Translations under genes and position numbers: made by a program | The notes under the pieces: model-generated | Told to the model about the DNA's origin: nothing | Database searches by the model: none | The model's input: the letters and a program-made list of their open reading frames with translations, nothing else | Shown here: piece by piece, positions 33,329-40,645 of the stretch | Layout: each line of letters opens with the position of its first letter | How positions within the stretch are numbered: position 1 is the stretch's first letter | Assembly (NCBI GenBank): GCA_002336935.1 | Contig: DDEW01000018.1 | Span: 29,898-93,897 of the forward strand | Origin: Candidatus Saccharibacteria bacterium UBA1944 | GTDB taxonomy: Bacteria; Patescibacteriota; Saccharimonadia; Saccharimonadales; Saccharimonadaceae | Direction of reading: 5' to 3' | Length of the DNA: 64,000 nucleotides

Positions 33329-36076
33329 ATGAGTGGGATTCAAAAACCGGTGTACCAGCAAAATATCGATGAAGTACTGGAGCGGTTTCATACAGACCAG
33401 AAAGGGCTCACTGGCACCGAGGCTGCCCGGCGTTTTCGCGAGCAAGGCCCCAATCTCCTTGTTGGTATTAAAAAAGATCCCGCGTGGTTAAAGTATATTC
33501 ACCAGTACAAAGATTGGATGATATTTTTGCTTGCCGCAAGCGTGGCAGTGTCGCTGTACCTGGGCGATGTTCATACAGCGGCAGTACTCGTGGCGCTTAT
33601 TTTGTTTAACACCATCATCGGGTTTGCCCAAGAATATCGTGCCGAAAAAACAATGCAAGCGCTCGAACGGCTGGTTAAGCCAACTGCCGAAGCAATGCGC
33701 GATGGTTCACTTGTGCAAGTTGATTCTAGCAAGCTAGTTTGCGGCGACATTATACGGCTTACGGAGGGCCAAAGTATACCGGCTGACGTACGCATTATTC
33801 AGCGGACGAGTTTTGCAACAAACGACTTTGCCTTGACTGGTGAAAGTAACCCCTCGCGCAAGTTTACCCACGCGCTTGAGAGCGAAGTGCCGCTGGGTAA
33901 TCGGCACAACCTAGCGTTTATGGGCACAACTGCCGCTATGGGCGAAGCTATGGGTGTGGTAGTCGCGATTGGTATGAACACTGAGCTTGGCAGAATTGCA
34001 AGTTTAAGCCAGGCTGCGCCCGAGGATGCTAGCCCACTGCAAAAAGAGGTCCGTCATATTGCCACCTACGTGACCTATGGAGTTGCCATCTTGTGTGCTG
34101 TGCTCCTGGCGGTGGCAATGAAAATCAACTTGCCCATAAAGGACGCACTACTGTTTGCAGTGGGCGTTGCCAGCTCGCTCATTCCCCAGGGACTACCCGC
34201 CGAAGTGAACACTTCCCTCGCGCAAGCTGCCGGCAAGCTGGCACGGGCAAGAGCACTCGTGAAGAAACTAAGCGCAGTTGAAACGCTTGGCGCGACACGC
34301 GTTATTTGCACCGATAAAACAGGTACGCTAACGAAGAATCAGATGACCGTTGAAAGTTTTGTTGTAGATGGTACAACGTATGGCTTATCAGGAACTGGCT
34401 ATGCTCCTGCTGGAACGCTGCTCTGTAACGGACGAGAGGTAGATGATGCGACGAAGCAAAAGCTAGGCGACTTTTTGGCAATTGGTGCGTATGCCAGTAA
34501 TGCACGGCTCGTTGAGCCTAGTAGCGATAACCCAGAATGGAGTTGTCTCGGCGATCCAACCGAAGGCGCGCTAGTGAGTGCAGCGGGAAAGGCCGGTGTG
34601 ACAGCTGAGCATGTTGCGGCTGTTCGAGAAGTACGCGAATACCCTTTTGACTCGGCGCGCAAGCGGATGACATCGGTGCGTGAACAAAACGGCGAGATTG
34701 TGGCCTATGTGAAGGGTGCGCCCGAATCGGTACTTGAGCAATGTACGCATATTATTGCCGGTGGAAAAATCCGTAAAATTACCAGTGCTGATCGCCAGGC
34801 AATTATTGACGAACATACAAATCGCGCCAAACGGGCACTGCGCAACTTGGCATTTGCCACTCGAGCTTTCAAAACAGATTGGTCTGATTCCCTCACCCAT
34901 AACCAGGTTGAACAAAACCTTGTCTACCACGGGCTTGTAAGTATGATTGATCCCCTTCGCGAATCGGTGCCCGAGGCAGTACGGGTGGCGCTCGCGGCCA
35001 ATGTGCGGATCAATATCGTTACCGGTGATTTTGCCCTTACTGCTGAAGCGCTTGCACGACAGGCGGGGTTAATTGCTGAAAACGAAGAGGCACTCGTCAT
35101 CACTGGTGAGGATTTAGCTAAGATGAACGATACCGATGTGTTAGCTCACAGCCTCAAGGGTAGCGTCATCTTTAGTCGTGTTAGTCCCGAAGATAAAATG
35201 CGCATTGTACGACTTATTAAGCAGTCTGGTACAGTGGTAGCCGTGACCGGTGATGGTATTAACGACGCTCCCGCACTTACCTATGCCGATATCGGGGTAG
35301 CAATGGGGGTCACTGGCACAGACGTTGCGAAACAGGCATCAGAGGTAGTATTACTTGATGACAGCTTTAGCAGCTTGGTAAGTGCAATTCGTCAGGGGCG
35401 GACGATTTACGCCAATATCAAGAAAGGTGTGCTGAGCTGTTTTACAAGTAACTCGACAGAATTAGTGGTGAACATGGGTGGCCTTGGACTTACGAGCGCT
35501 ATGGGTATTCCCCTGCCCCTGAACGTCTTGCAGCTGCTTGCTATCGATATGCTTGCCGAGCTCTTCCCGATTGCTGCGCTTGGATGGGATAAAGAAGAAG
35601 GAGAAATTATGCGGCAGCAGCCGCGCAACCTTAATGACCATATACTTAATCGCCGTAGCATTACTGATTTAGTATGGTCGGGGCTCGTAATGGGTGCGCT
35701 GGCGCTTGGTAACTTTCTGTTGGTTTTGGTGCGTGAGGGTGTTGATTTGTACCATCCGGTCATGACGTCAGATATGATTGCACACGCAACCACTATGACC
35801 TATGTAACGATTGTGATTGCGCAGCTGATTAATATCACGCAGCGCCGTAGCGTACACGGCCTCTTTACTCGCTATCAATTCCATAATCCCGTTTACTGGG
35901 GGTCGATTGTTTTGTCTCTCGGTATTGTGCTTAGTATCTGCTATGTGCCAGTTGTGTCGGGCTTCTTCAATAGTGCACCACTTACTGCAGTGGATTGGCT
36001 GCATGTACTGGCGGCGGGAGCTACCTACGCTGCCATACGAGAAGTAACCAGGCTAACGATTCGACGCGCCGTATGA
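33329..36076 (+). CDS. P-type cation-transporting ATPase (P2-like)
   Basis: The 915-aa protein has a Cation_ATPase_N region (NIDEVLERFHTDQKGLTGTEAARRF), the actuator motif TGES, the phosphorylation motif ICTDKTGTLT, the nucleotide-domain KGAPE and the hinge TGDGINDAPAL. About ten transmembrane helices are expected, with four after the hinge visible. The M4 motif is PQGLPAEV, with Gln where Ca2+ pumps have Glu. M6 reads LLAIDMLAELFPIAALGWD, unlike the NxxTD of calcium pumps. Ion specificity is therefore uncertain. It overlaps the convergent pilin-type gene by 24 bases. Confidence 0.92.
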   Translation: MSGIQKPVYQQNIDEVLERFHTDQKGLTGTEAARRFREQGPNLLVGIKKDPAWLKYIHQYKDWMIFLLAASVAVSLYLGDVHTAAVLVALILFNTIIGFAQEYRAEKTMQALERLVKPTAEAMRDGSLVQVDSSKLVCGDIIRLTEGQSIPADVRIIQRTSFATNDFALTGESNPSRKFTHALESEVPLGNRHNLAFMGTTAAMGEAMGVVVAIGMNTELGRIASLSQAAPEDASPLQKEVRHIATYVTYGVAILCAVLLAVAMKINLPIKDALLFAVGVASSLIPQGLPAEVNTSLAQAAGKLARARALVKKLSAVETLGATRVICTDKTGTLTKNQMTVESFVVDGTTYGLSGTGYAPAGTLLCNGREVDDATKQKLGDFLAIGAYASNARLVEPSSDNPEWSCLGDPTEGALVSAAGKAGVTAEHVAAVREVREYPFDSARKRMTSVREQNGEIVAYVKGAPESVLEQCTHIIAGGKIRKITSADRQAIIDEHTNRAKRALRNLAFATRAFKTDWSDSLTHNQVEQNLVYHGLVSMIDPLRESVPEAVRVALAANVRINIVTGDFALTAEALARQAGLIAENEEALVITGEDLAKMNDTDVLAHSLKGSVIFSRVSPEDKMRIVRLIKQSGTVVAVTGDGINDAPALTYADIGVAMGVTGTDVAKQASEVVLLDDSFSSLVSAIRQGRTIYANIKKGVLSCFTSNSTELVVNMGGLGLTSAMGIPLPLNVLQLLAIDMLAELFPIAALGWDKEEGEIMRQQPRNLNDHILNRRSITDLVWSGLVMGALALGNFLLVLVREGVDLYHPVMTSDMIAHATTMTYVTIVIAQLINITQRRSVHGLFTRYQFHNPVYWGSIVLSLGIVLSICYVPVVSGFFNSAPLTAVDWLHVLAAGATYAAIREVTRLTIRRAV

Positions 36077-36475
36077 GGTAGTGGTTGTGCCGTTGGCGGC
36101 ACTTGGCACAAAGCTATTAACGACAAAGTTGACGGCAGCATAGGCAAGGATAGCGATAATGACGCCCACAAGGGCATACAAAATGGTGTTTTTAGCGGCC
36201 TGTACCTGGGATGCATCCCCGCCCGATACTACATAGCGAAGCCCGCCAATCACAATCATGATAACCGCGATTGCGCCAACGATGAATAGCAGCACACTAC
36301 TGATTTTAGAAAATACCCCCGTGTCGCCAAATAGATCGACAGGTTGATCAATGCCGCGTGCGCTGTTTGCGCCCTGGCCAATGGACCCAACGGCGTGAGC
36401 TTGGGCAACGTCAAGTGCCAGAACGGTAAGTGCGGCGCCAACGTATGAGGTGAAGAGTAGTAGTGAACGTTTCAT
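36053..36475 (-). CDS. VirB2/TrbC-like pilin-type protein 7 (separate copy)
   Basis: The 140-aa product has a signal (LLLFTSYVGAALTVLALDVAQAHA), a Gly-rich segment (GSIGQGANSARGIDQP) and the core VLLFIVGAIAVIMIVIGGLRYVVSGGDASQVQAAKNTILYALVGVIIAILAYAAVNFVVNSFV. It is about 4.3 kb from the main pilin cluster and on the other strand. AGGAG precedes the ATG. It lacks the Cys pair found in most cluster copies. Its 3' end overlaps the ATPase gene. Confidence 0.85.
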   Translation of the reverse strand: MKRSLLLFTSYVGAALTVLALDVAQAHAVGSIGQGANSARGIDQPVDLFGDTGVFSKISSVLLFIVGAIAVIMIVIGGLRYVVSGGDASQVQAAKNTILYALVGVIIAILAYAAVNFVVNSFVPSAANGTTTTSYGASNR

Positions 36476-36585
36476 AATTGCTCCTGTTTATACTGCTTGC
36501 ATCTACTTCAAGTATACACGGTTTTTTCATAGGCGCTAGCACCTCTGTTGATAAGTGTAAGATATCTCACACTTCTAAGAAAAAA

Positions 36586-36601
36586 AGAGGCGAATGCCTC
36601 T
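36586..36601 (-). terminator. terminator of tRNA-Ser(GCT)
   Basis: AGAGGC/GCCTCT with a 4-base loop is followed on the minus strand by a long T run. Confidence 0.8.
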
Positions 36602-36609
36602 TCTCTTCT

Positions 36610-36702
36610 TGGCGGAGGAGGGGAGATTCGAACTCCCGCTACAGGTCTCCCCATACTAACGATTTAGCAAACCGTCCCCTTCAGCCACTTGGGTACTCCT
36701 CC
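36610..36702 (-). tRNA. tRNA-Ser (anticodon GCT)
   Basis: On the minus strand GGAGGAG pairs with CTCCTCC, with encoded CCA. The anticodon loop TTGCTAA reads GCT, and the long variable arm is typical of class II serine tRNAs. Confidence 0.95.
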
Positions 36703-36794
36703 ATTGTAGATTGGTGTATGGGCTTTGGTCATTGTAGCACATGTTCTCGAGTGAGTACAGGTGTTAGGATTGATTATATTGTTTGCGCTCATGC

Positions 36795-36806
36795 TATACT
36801 AACAGT
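36795..36806 (+). promoter_or_regulatory. -10 box fused to start codon (leaderless), 237-aa membrane protein
   Basis: TATACT at 36795-36800 is followed by AACAGT and the ATG at 36807. Confidence 0.6.
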
Positions 36807-37520
36807 ATGCAACCACAAGCTGAGCAACCCGAATCATGGCAGCAACCGCGCCAAGCGGTGCCGCAAGCACCCTATCAACCGGTACCAGAGCCTGTTTCAC
36901 CAGCTCCGCCTGTAGAGCCTACACTTCCTTCTCCTCAACCAGCTTTGGATGCTATGCCGGCAGAAGAGACAATTAGCCCACAAGTAGTTGCTGAAGAGCC
37001 ATACGATCAAGAAGCGGCAGATGAGGAACGGGGAGAGCTTTCAGAGAGCGATGAGGCAACTGAAGCATTGCTTAGCTGGGATGCTGCCGAGTATGTCCAT
37101 CAACAGCAAACCCCCCTATGGTTTGGTAGTATGACCATTATCGTATTGGTATTTATGGCGGTAGCCTTTCTTGTCATGAAGTCGATTACATTTACCATTC
37201 TTATCCCTGTTATGGCGGCGGCTCTGGTGGTGTATGTTATGCGACCACCTGCAACCAATCACTACACCTTGAGTCGAAAAGGCCTTCATATTAACGACCG
37301 TCTGTACTCGTATAGTGAGTTTAAGTCATTTGGCGTGCTCTCACAGGGTGGCAATCACGCCGCTGTACTGGTGCCACGTAAACGTTTTCAGCTTGGCCAT
37401 ACCGTTTATTTTCCCGAAGAAGTCGGCGAGCAAGTAGTAGACATGTTTGCACAGCGCCTTCCCATGAAAGAAGTGAACCCCGATATTATTGACAGGCTTC
37501 TGGCGAGACTTCGGTTGTAG
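36807..37520 (+). CDS. Pro/Gln-rich membrane protein, 237 aa
   Basis: The start is the ATG at 36807, just after the -10 box. The first 95 residues are disordered and rich in Pro, Gln, Ala and Glu (QPESWQQPRQAVPQAPYQPVPEPVSPAPPVEP). Two adjacent transmembrane helices lie at about 110-155 (WFGSMTIIVLVFMAVAFLVM, ITFTILIPVMAAALVVYVM). A small C-terminal beta domain follows (HYTLSRKGLHINDRLYSYSEFKSFGVLSQGG...ARLRL) that resembles PH-like domains of membrane-bound DUF proteins. The function is unknown; the layout is common in Saccharibacteria-type proteins. Confidence 0.75.
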   Translation: MQPQAEQPESWQQPRQAVPQAPYQPVPEPVSPAPPVEPTLPSPQPALDAMPAEETISPQVVAEEPYDQEAADEERGELSESDEATEALLSWDAAEYVHQQQTPLWFGSMTIIVLVFMAVAFLVMKSITFTILIPVMAAALVVYVMRPPATNHYTLSRKGLHINDRLYSYSEFKSFGVLSQGGNHAAVLVPRKRFQLGHTVYFPEEVGEQVVDMFAQRLPMKEVNPDIIDRLLARLRL

Positions 37521-37570
37521 CCTTGCCACCACCCCTGATTTGTGCTACTATTTGTAGGTTATCAACATAG

Positions 37571-37647
37571 GCACCCGTAGCTCAGCTGGATAGAGCACTT
37601 GCTTGCGGAGCAAGAGGTCGCACGTTCGAATCGTACCGGGTGTACCA
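37571..37647 (+). tRNA. tRNA-Arg (anticodon GCG)
   Basis: Acceptor GCACCCG pairs with CGGGTGT (G-T at the end), and CCA is encoded. The anticodon stem CTTGC/GCAAG holds the loop TTGCGGA, reading GCG rather than the usual ACG. The T stem has one C-A mismatch (37621/37635). Otherwise it is a complete cloverleaf. Confidence 0.88.
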
Positions 37648-37655
37648 TAGAAAGG

Positions 37656-37678
37656 AGAGGCTTTAGAGCCTCTTTTTT
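37656..37678 (+). terminator. terminator of tRNA-Arg
   Basis: AGAGGCT/AGCCTCT with a TTAG loop is followed by TTTTTT. Confidence 0.88.
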
Positions 37679-37679
37679 C

Positions 37680-38147
37680 TTAGGAAAGTGTTTTTGTCTC
37701 AAATAACGTTCTTGCAGCAATATAATCATCTTTTAGTGATTTTGAGTCCTCAACTACCTCTTCTACGTACGTGCTTCGGCGTCCGCGAATGACATCTTTT
37801 GCCACTAAAAACACGAGTACAGGGATTGGTGTGGCGCGTACTTCTGCAATACGGATGATTTTATCGGCAAAGCCAAGGAGCTGTCGGCGCTCGTGAGATT
37901 GAAGGGGCCGTGGTAAAAGTCGGTTTGCTAAGAACCAAAGTGCCGCAGCCATGCCCCCAAGCAACACGGTGCCAGGTATGAGCACAATAAGCAGTAACCA
38001 CCACAATCCATGGATAGCAACCCCCAGGTAAATCGTGACAATATATAACCCTATAATCACCATCGTACCTACCCATATAACTGGGCGGAAGATACGTTGA
38101 AAGAAGACCGCAGTAATCGCACGAAAGGTAGAAACTGTCTGATTCAT
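37680..38147 (-). CDS. small membrane protein with two transmembrane helices, 155 aa
   Basis: The protein has two helices at about 20-75 (VIWVGTMVIIGLYIVTIYLGVAIHGLWWLLLIVLIPGTVLLGGMAAALWFLANRLLP). A cytoplasmic region with basic residues follows (RPLQSHERRQLLGFADKIIRIAEVRATPIPVLVFLVAKDVIRGRRS). TACACT lies six bases before the ATG, so the transcript should be leaderless. I do not recognise the family. Confidence 0.7.
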   Translation of the reverse strand: MNQTVSTFRAITAVFFQRIFRPVIWVGTMVIIGLYIVTIYLGVAIHGLWWLLLIVLIPGTVLLGGMAAALWFLANRLLPRPLQSHERRQLLGFADKIIRIAEVRATPIPVLVFLVAKDVIRGRRSTYVEEVVEDSKSLKDDYIAARTLFETKTLS

Positions 38148-38159
38148 ACCTCTAGTGTA
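38148..38159 (-). promoter_or_regulatory. -10 box fused to start codon (leaderless), 155-aa membrane protein
   Basis: On the minus strand TACACT (38154-38159) is followed by six bases and the ATG at 38147. Confidence 0.55.
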
Positions 38160-38233
38160 CTGCGCGTAGCGTAATTCAGGTGTGATATTCCTTACAAATA
38201 TAAAATACCCCAGCTAAGCCGGGATACGTTATA

Positions 38234-38321
38234 TGGCGGAGAGAGAGGGATTCGAACCCTCGGTACCCTGGGGCACACCGCTTTTCGAGAGCGGCCAGTT
38301 CAACCACTCCTGCATCTCTCC
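38234..38321 (-). tRNA. tRNA-Ser (anticodon CGA)
   Basis: On the minus strand GGAGAGA pairs with TCTCTCC, with encoded CCA. The anticodon loop CTCGAAA within CCGCT/AGCGG reads CGA. A long variable arm is present. Confidence 0.95.
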
Positions 38322-38354
38322 ATAGCTACATGGCAAATTATAACAAATTTAAAT

Positions 38355-38388
38355 CCCCTCACCCAACCTAGATAGGTCAGATGAGGGG
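38355..38388 (-). terminator. terminator of the SPFH-like gene
   Basis: CCCCTCA (38355-38361) pairs with TGAGGGG (38382-38388), with an inner ACCTA/TAGGT stem. Its minus-strand downstream side is ATTTAAATTT. Confidence 0.7.
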
Positions 38389-38395
38389 CATGGGG

Positions 38396-39253
38396 TCACT
38401 CTTGTGTGGCGGTCGCTGCAGCAACCATCTCCACAGCGTGGCGCACACCATCGCTGCTGCCCAAGGCATCAGCCAGCACCTCGGAGCCCGCCACTTGGGG
38501 CGGGATGCCGATCGTGGCAACGGCAACGGAGTAGAGCGTGGTGCCGAACTTGTTGTAGAAGTCCTGCTTGCAGCGCTGGTACACCTGCTCGGCGAAGGCG
38601 TGCAGCCCATCCTCATCCAGCATAGCGGCACGCTCGACGTGCTTGAGCGCGTTCTGCGCAGCCACCGTTACCTCGTAGTCCATGGTGGTCTCGAGGTTGA
38701 CGATGTCGTTGAGCGACTTCCACAGTGCCGGCGCGTCATCACTGGTGCGTGACCAGCGGTAGGCCAAGTGGATGTTGATGATGTGGCCGGTGGCGTCGGT
38801 AGCGTTGACCAGCTCTGGTCCACGCGTTTCGATCGCTACCACTCCTCGGCGCCAGCTGAACCAGCCGGGTACCTTGCCCTTGATGCCAGGGCCGGTCATA
38901 GCCATGGCGGTGGTTCGCTTCCAGGTGATGATGCCCGTAGCAAAAGCGACAATGCCGAACACGGCTCCACCGAGGTAGTACCACACACCGCTGCTCATGA
39001 TAGTTGAAAGCACCACCAAGACCAGAGCGGTGATGATACCTCCGAACACCATGATGCGGCGCGTTGTAGACATCGGCACGTGCTTGTAGTCGGGGCGGTT
39101 GTTGCGGGTACGAATCGCTTGCTCGTTGGGCTCGACAAATTCAACGAAGAACTTGTAGATCGCCACGAAGGAAACGATTAGTCCGATAACTCCGCCGATA
39201 CCCCGGACAGCCGGGTTTTCACTGAGTGACTGAAAGAACCCTGCGAAGTTCAC
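38396..39253 (-). CDS. SPFH/Band 7-like membrane protein with a helix pair inserted in the domain
   Basis: I start it at the GTG at 39253, with AGGAGGTG six to seven bases upstream; 285 aa. One N-terminal helix (GIGGVIGLIVSFVAIYKFFVEFV) leads into VEPNEQAIRTRNNRP, the usual start of an SPFH domain. Two more transmembrane helices then intervene (about 65-115) before GPGIKGKVPGWFSWRRGVVAIETRGPELVNATDATGHIINIHLAYRW resumes the pattern. The C terminus is helical (QNALKHVERAAMLDEDGLHAFAEQVYQRCKQDF). The gene is visibly more GC-rich than its neighbours. SPFH proteins scaffold membrane microdomains. Confidence 0.7.
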   Translation of the reverse strand: MNFAGFFQSLSENPAVRGIGGVIGLIVSFVAIYKFFVEFVEPNEQAIRTRNNRPDYKHVPMSTTRRIMVFGGIITALVLVVLSTIMSSGVWYYLGGAVFGIVAFATGIITWKRTTAMAMTGPGIKGKVPGWFSWRRGVVAIETRGPELVNATDATGHIINIHLAYRWSRTSDDAPALWKSLNDIVNLETTMDYEVTVAAQNALKHVERAAMLDEDGLHAFAEQVYQRCKQDFYNKFGTTLYSVAVATIGIPPQVAGSEVLADALGSSDGVRHAVEMVAAATATQE

Positions 39254-39307
39254 GGTTTCACCTCCTTCTGGGCGATCGTTTCGTGTTTTGCAGTTAGAGT
39301 GCACTTT

Positions 39308-39336
39308 AACATATTTTTAACTCAATAGCAAATCAA
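39308..39336 (-). promoter_or_regulatory. promoter of the SPFH-like gene
   Basis: TTGATT (39331-39336) and TATGTT (39308-39313) on the minus strand are 17 bases apart, in AT-rich DNA that contrasts with the GC-rich gene body. Confidence 0.55.
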
Positions 39337-39360
39337 TAACAGATAAGATGCCGTATCCGC

Positions 39361-39372
39361 TATACTGGAACT
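39361..39372 (+). promoter_or_regulatory. -10 box fused to start codon (leaderless), HIT gene
   Basis: TATACT at 39361-39366 is followed by GGAACT and the ATG at 39373. Confidence 0.6.
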
Positions 39373-39771
39373 ATGGAACCATCAATTTTTACACGCATTA
39401 TTAACGGAGAAATCCCTTGCCATAAAATTTATGAAGATGACAGGGTCATCGCCTTTTTGGACGTACATCCACAGACGCCTGGGCACACGCTTCTCGTTCC
39501 TAAACAACAAATTGATGAATTATGGGATGTCGACGATGATACCTATCACTATTTATGGACAGTTGCCAAAAGGCTAGCGCCACACATCCGCGACACCATG
39601 GGAACACCACGAGTAAGTGTGGTTGTTATGGGCTTTGGTGTACCTCACACCCATATTCATCTCATCCCTACTCATAGCGAGGATGACGTGAAGCGCCCGC
39701 AAGACCTTGATAGCCCTATTGACCATGATAGGCTTGCGACAGTTGCGGCCACGTTGAGGGTTGATGATTAG
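39373..39771 (+). CDS. HIT-family nucleotide hydrolase/transferase
   Basis: The 132-aa product starts MEPSIFTRIINGEIPCHKIYEDDRVIAFLDVHPQTPGHTLLVPKQ, the classic HIT N terminus. The histidine triad is GVPHTHIHLIPTH near residue 95. HIT proteins hydrolyse AMP-linked or dinucleotide substrates such as adenosine phosphoramidates. It overlaps rlmH by eight bases, so the two form an operon. Confidence 0.93.
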   Translation: MEPSIFTRIINGEIPCHKIYEDDRVIAFLDVHPQTPGHTLLVPKQQIDELWDVDDDTYHYLWTVAKRLAPHIRDTMGTPRVSVVVMGFGVPHTHIHLIPTHSEDDVKRPQDLDSPIDHDRLATVAATLRVDD

Positions 39772-40219
39772 CATTATCGCCATTGGTAAACGCCACGAGC
39801 CATGGATTGAAACGGGCGTGGAAATGTACTCAAAGCGCCTAAGAGCGCCGTGGGATATAAAATGGGTACTTTTACCACATAGTAGCTCCGAGGGCGCTGT
39901 AGCTCGTCAGAACGAGTCCCAGGCCATACTTGAGCGGCTAAGTCCTTCTGATACAGTTATTTTACTTGATGAGCGCGGGACAATGTACGATTCCCCCACC
40001 CTTTCTTCACGATTATCGGCTTACTTTACGCAGGGTAAGCAAGTGGTAGTAGTGATTGGGGGAGCTTATGGGGTGAGTGAAGCATTGCAGCAACGAGCAA
40101 CCGAGACGTGGTCGCTCTCCCAGCTCGTTTTCCCCCATCAGCTTGTTCGGTTGTTGTTAGTAGAGCAATTTTACCGGGCAGAACAAATACACAGGGGCGG
40201 TAAATACCACCACGAATAG
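39764..40219 (+). CDS. rlmH: 23S rRNA pseudouridine-1915 N3-methyltransferase RlmH
   Basis: The 151-aa SPOUT methyltransferase starts MISIIAIGKRHEPWIETGVEMYSKRL. ILLDERG, VVVIGGAYGVSEALQQRA, and the ending WSLSQLVFPHQLVRLLLVEQFYRAEQIHRGGKYHHE are diagnostic (SAM-binding knot and C-terminal YH). The ATG at 39764 lies inside the HIT gene; an in-frame TTG immediately upstream is less likely. It methylates the base in helix 69 of the large ribosomal subunit. Confidence 0.95.
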   Translation: MISIIAIGKRHEPWIETGVEMYSKRLRAPWDIKWVLLPHSSSEGAVARQNESQAILERLSPSDTVILLDERGTMYDSPTLSSRLSAYFTQGKQVVVVIGGAYGVSEALQQRATETWSLSQLVFPHQLVRLLLVEQFYRAEQIHRGGKYHHE

Positions 40220-40226
40220 CACCTAC

Positions 40227-40255
40227 TTGACAATTAATAAAGTTTATGCTAAATT
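40227..40255 (+). promoter_or_regulatory. promoter of the 119-aa protein gene
   Basis: TTGACA (40227-40232) and TAAATT (40250-40255) are 17 bases apart, with TGC just before the -10. Confidence 0.7.
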
Positions 40256-40285
40256 GAATACTGTTATCACATAACAAACCAACAT

Positions 40286-40645
40286 ATGACAACAGTAAAA
40301 AAACTCACCACTTACCTCGTTACCTTCGTTAGTCTTGTGACCGCCCTTGGTGTGTTTATGCACGATGGACGGGTTGACCGAGCAGTAATGACCAGGCTTC
40401 ACCGGCCCTTTACGAATAGTGTTGCTACCGATGAGTTAGCGGTACGCTACAAAGCGTTTGTAGAAACAGATGCCCATACTCACCCTGACCACAATGCAGC
40501 CCGAAGCTCCCTACTCAATAGCTTTATGTATCAGTCTCCGAGCGTCCCGCCCCGCAATCAAGAGCAGAAAAAACACCTTATGCAAGAATGCCAGCCGCGC
40601 GGTCATCACGCGTTTGATAATTACAATTTACCAATCGTCGCCTAG
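40286..40645 (+). CDS. small exported or anchored hypothetical protein, 119 aa
   Basis: The N terminus MTTVKKLTTYLVTFVSLVTALGVFM is a signal or anchor helix. The rest is polar and rich in His, Arg and Asn (HTHPDHNAARSSLLNSFMYQSPSVPPRNQEQKKHLMQECQPRGHHAFDNYNLP), with one Cys. A strong promoter lies upstream, but no clear ribosome site precedes the ATG. Its stop overlaps the 3' end of valS by four bases, tail to tail. I do not recognise it. Confidence 0.6.
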   Translation: MTTVKKLTTYLVTFVSLVTALGVFMHDGRVDRAVMTRLHRPFTNSVATDELAVRYKAFVETDAHTHPDHNAARSSLLNSFMYQSPSVPPRNQEQKKHLMQECQPRGHHAFDNYNLPIVA

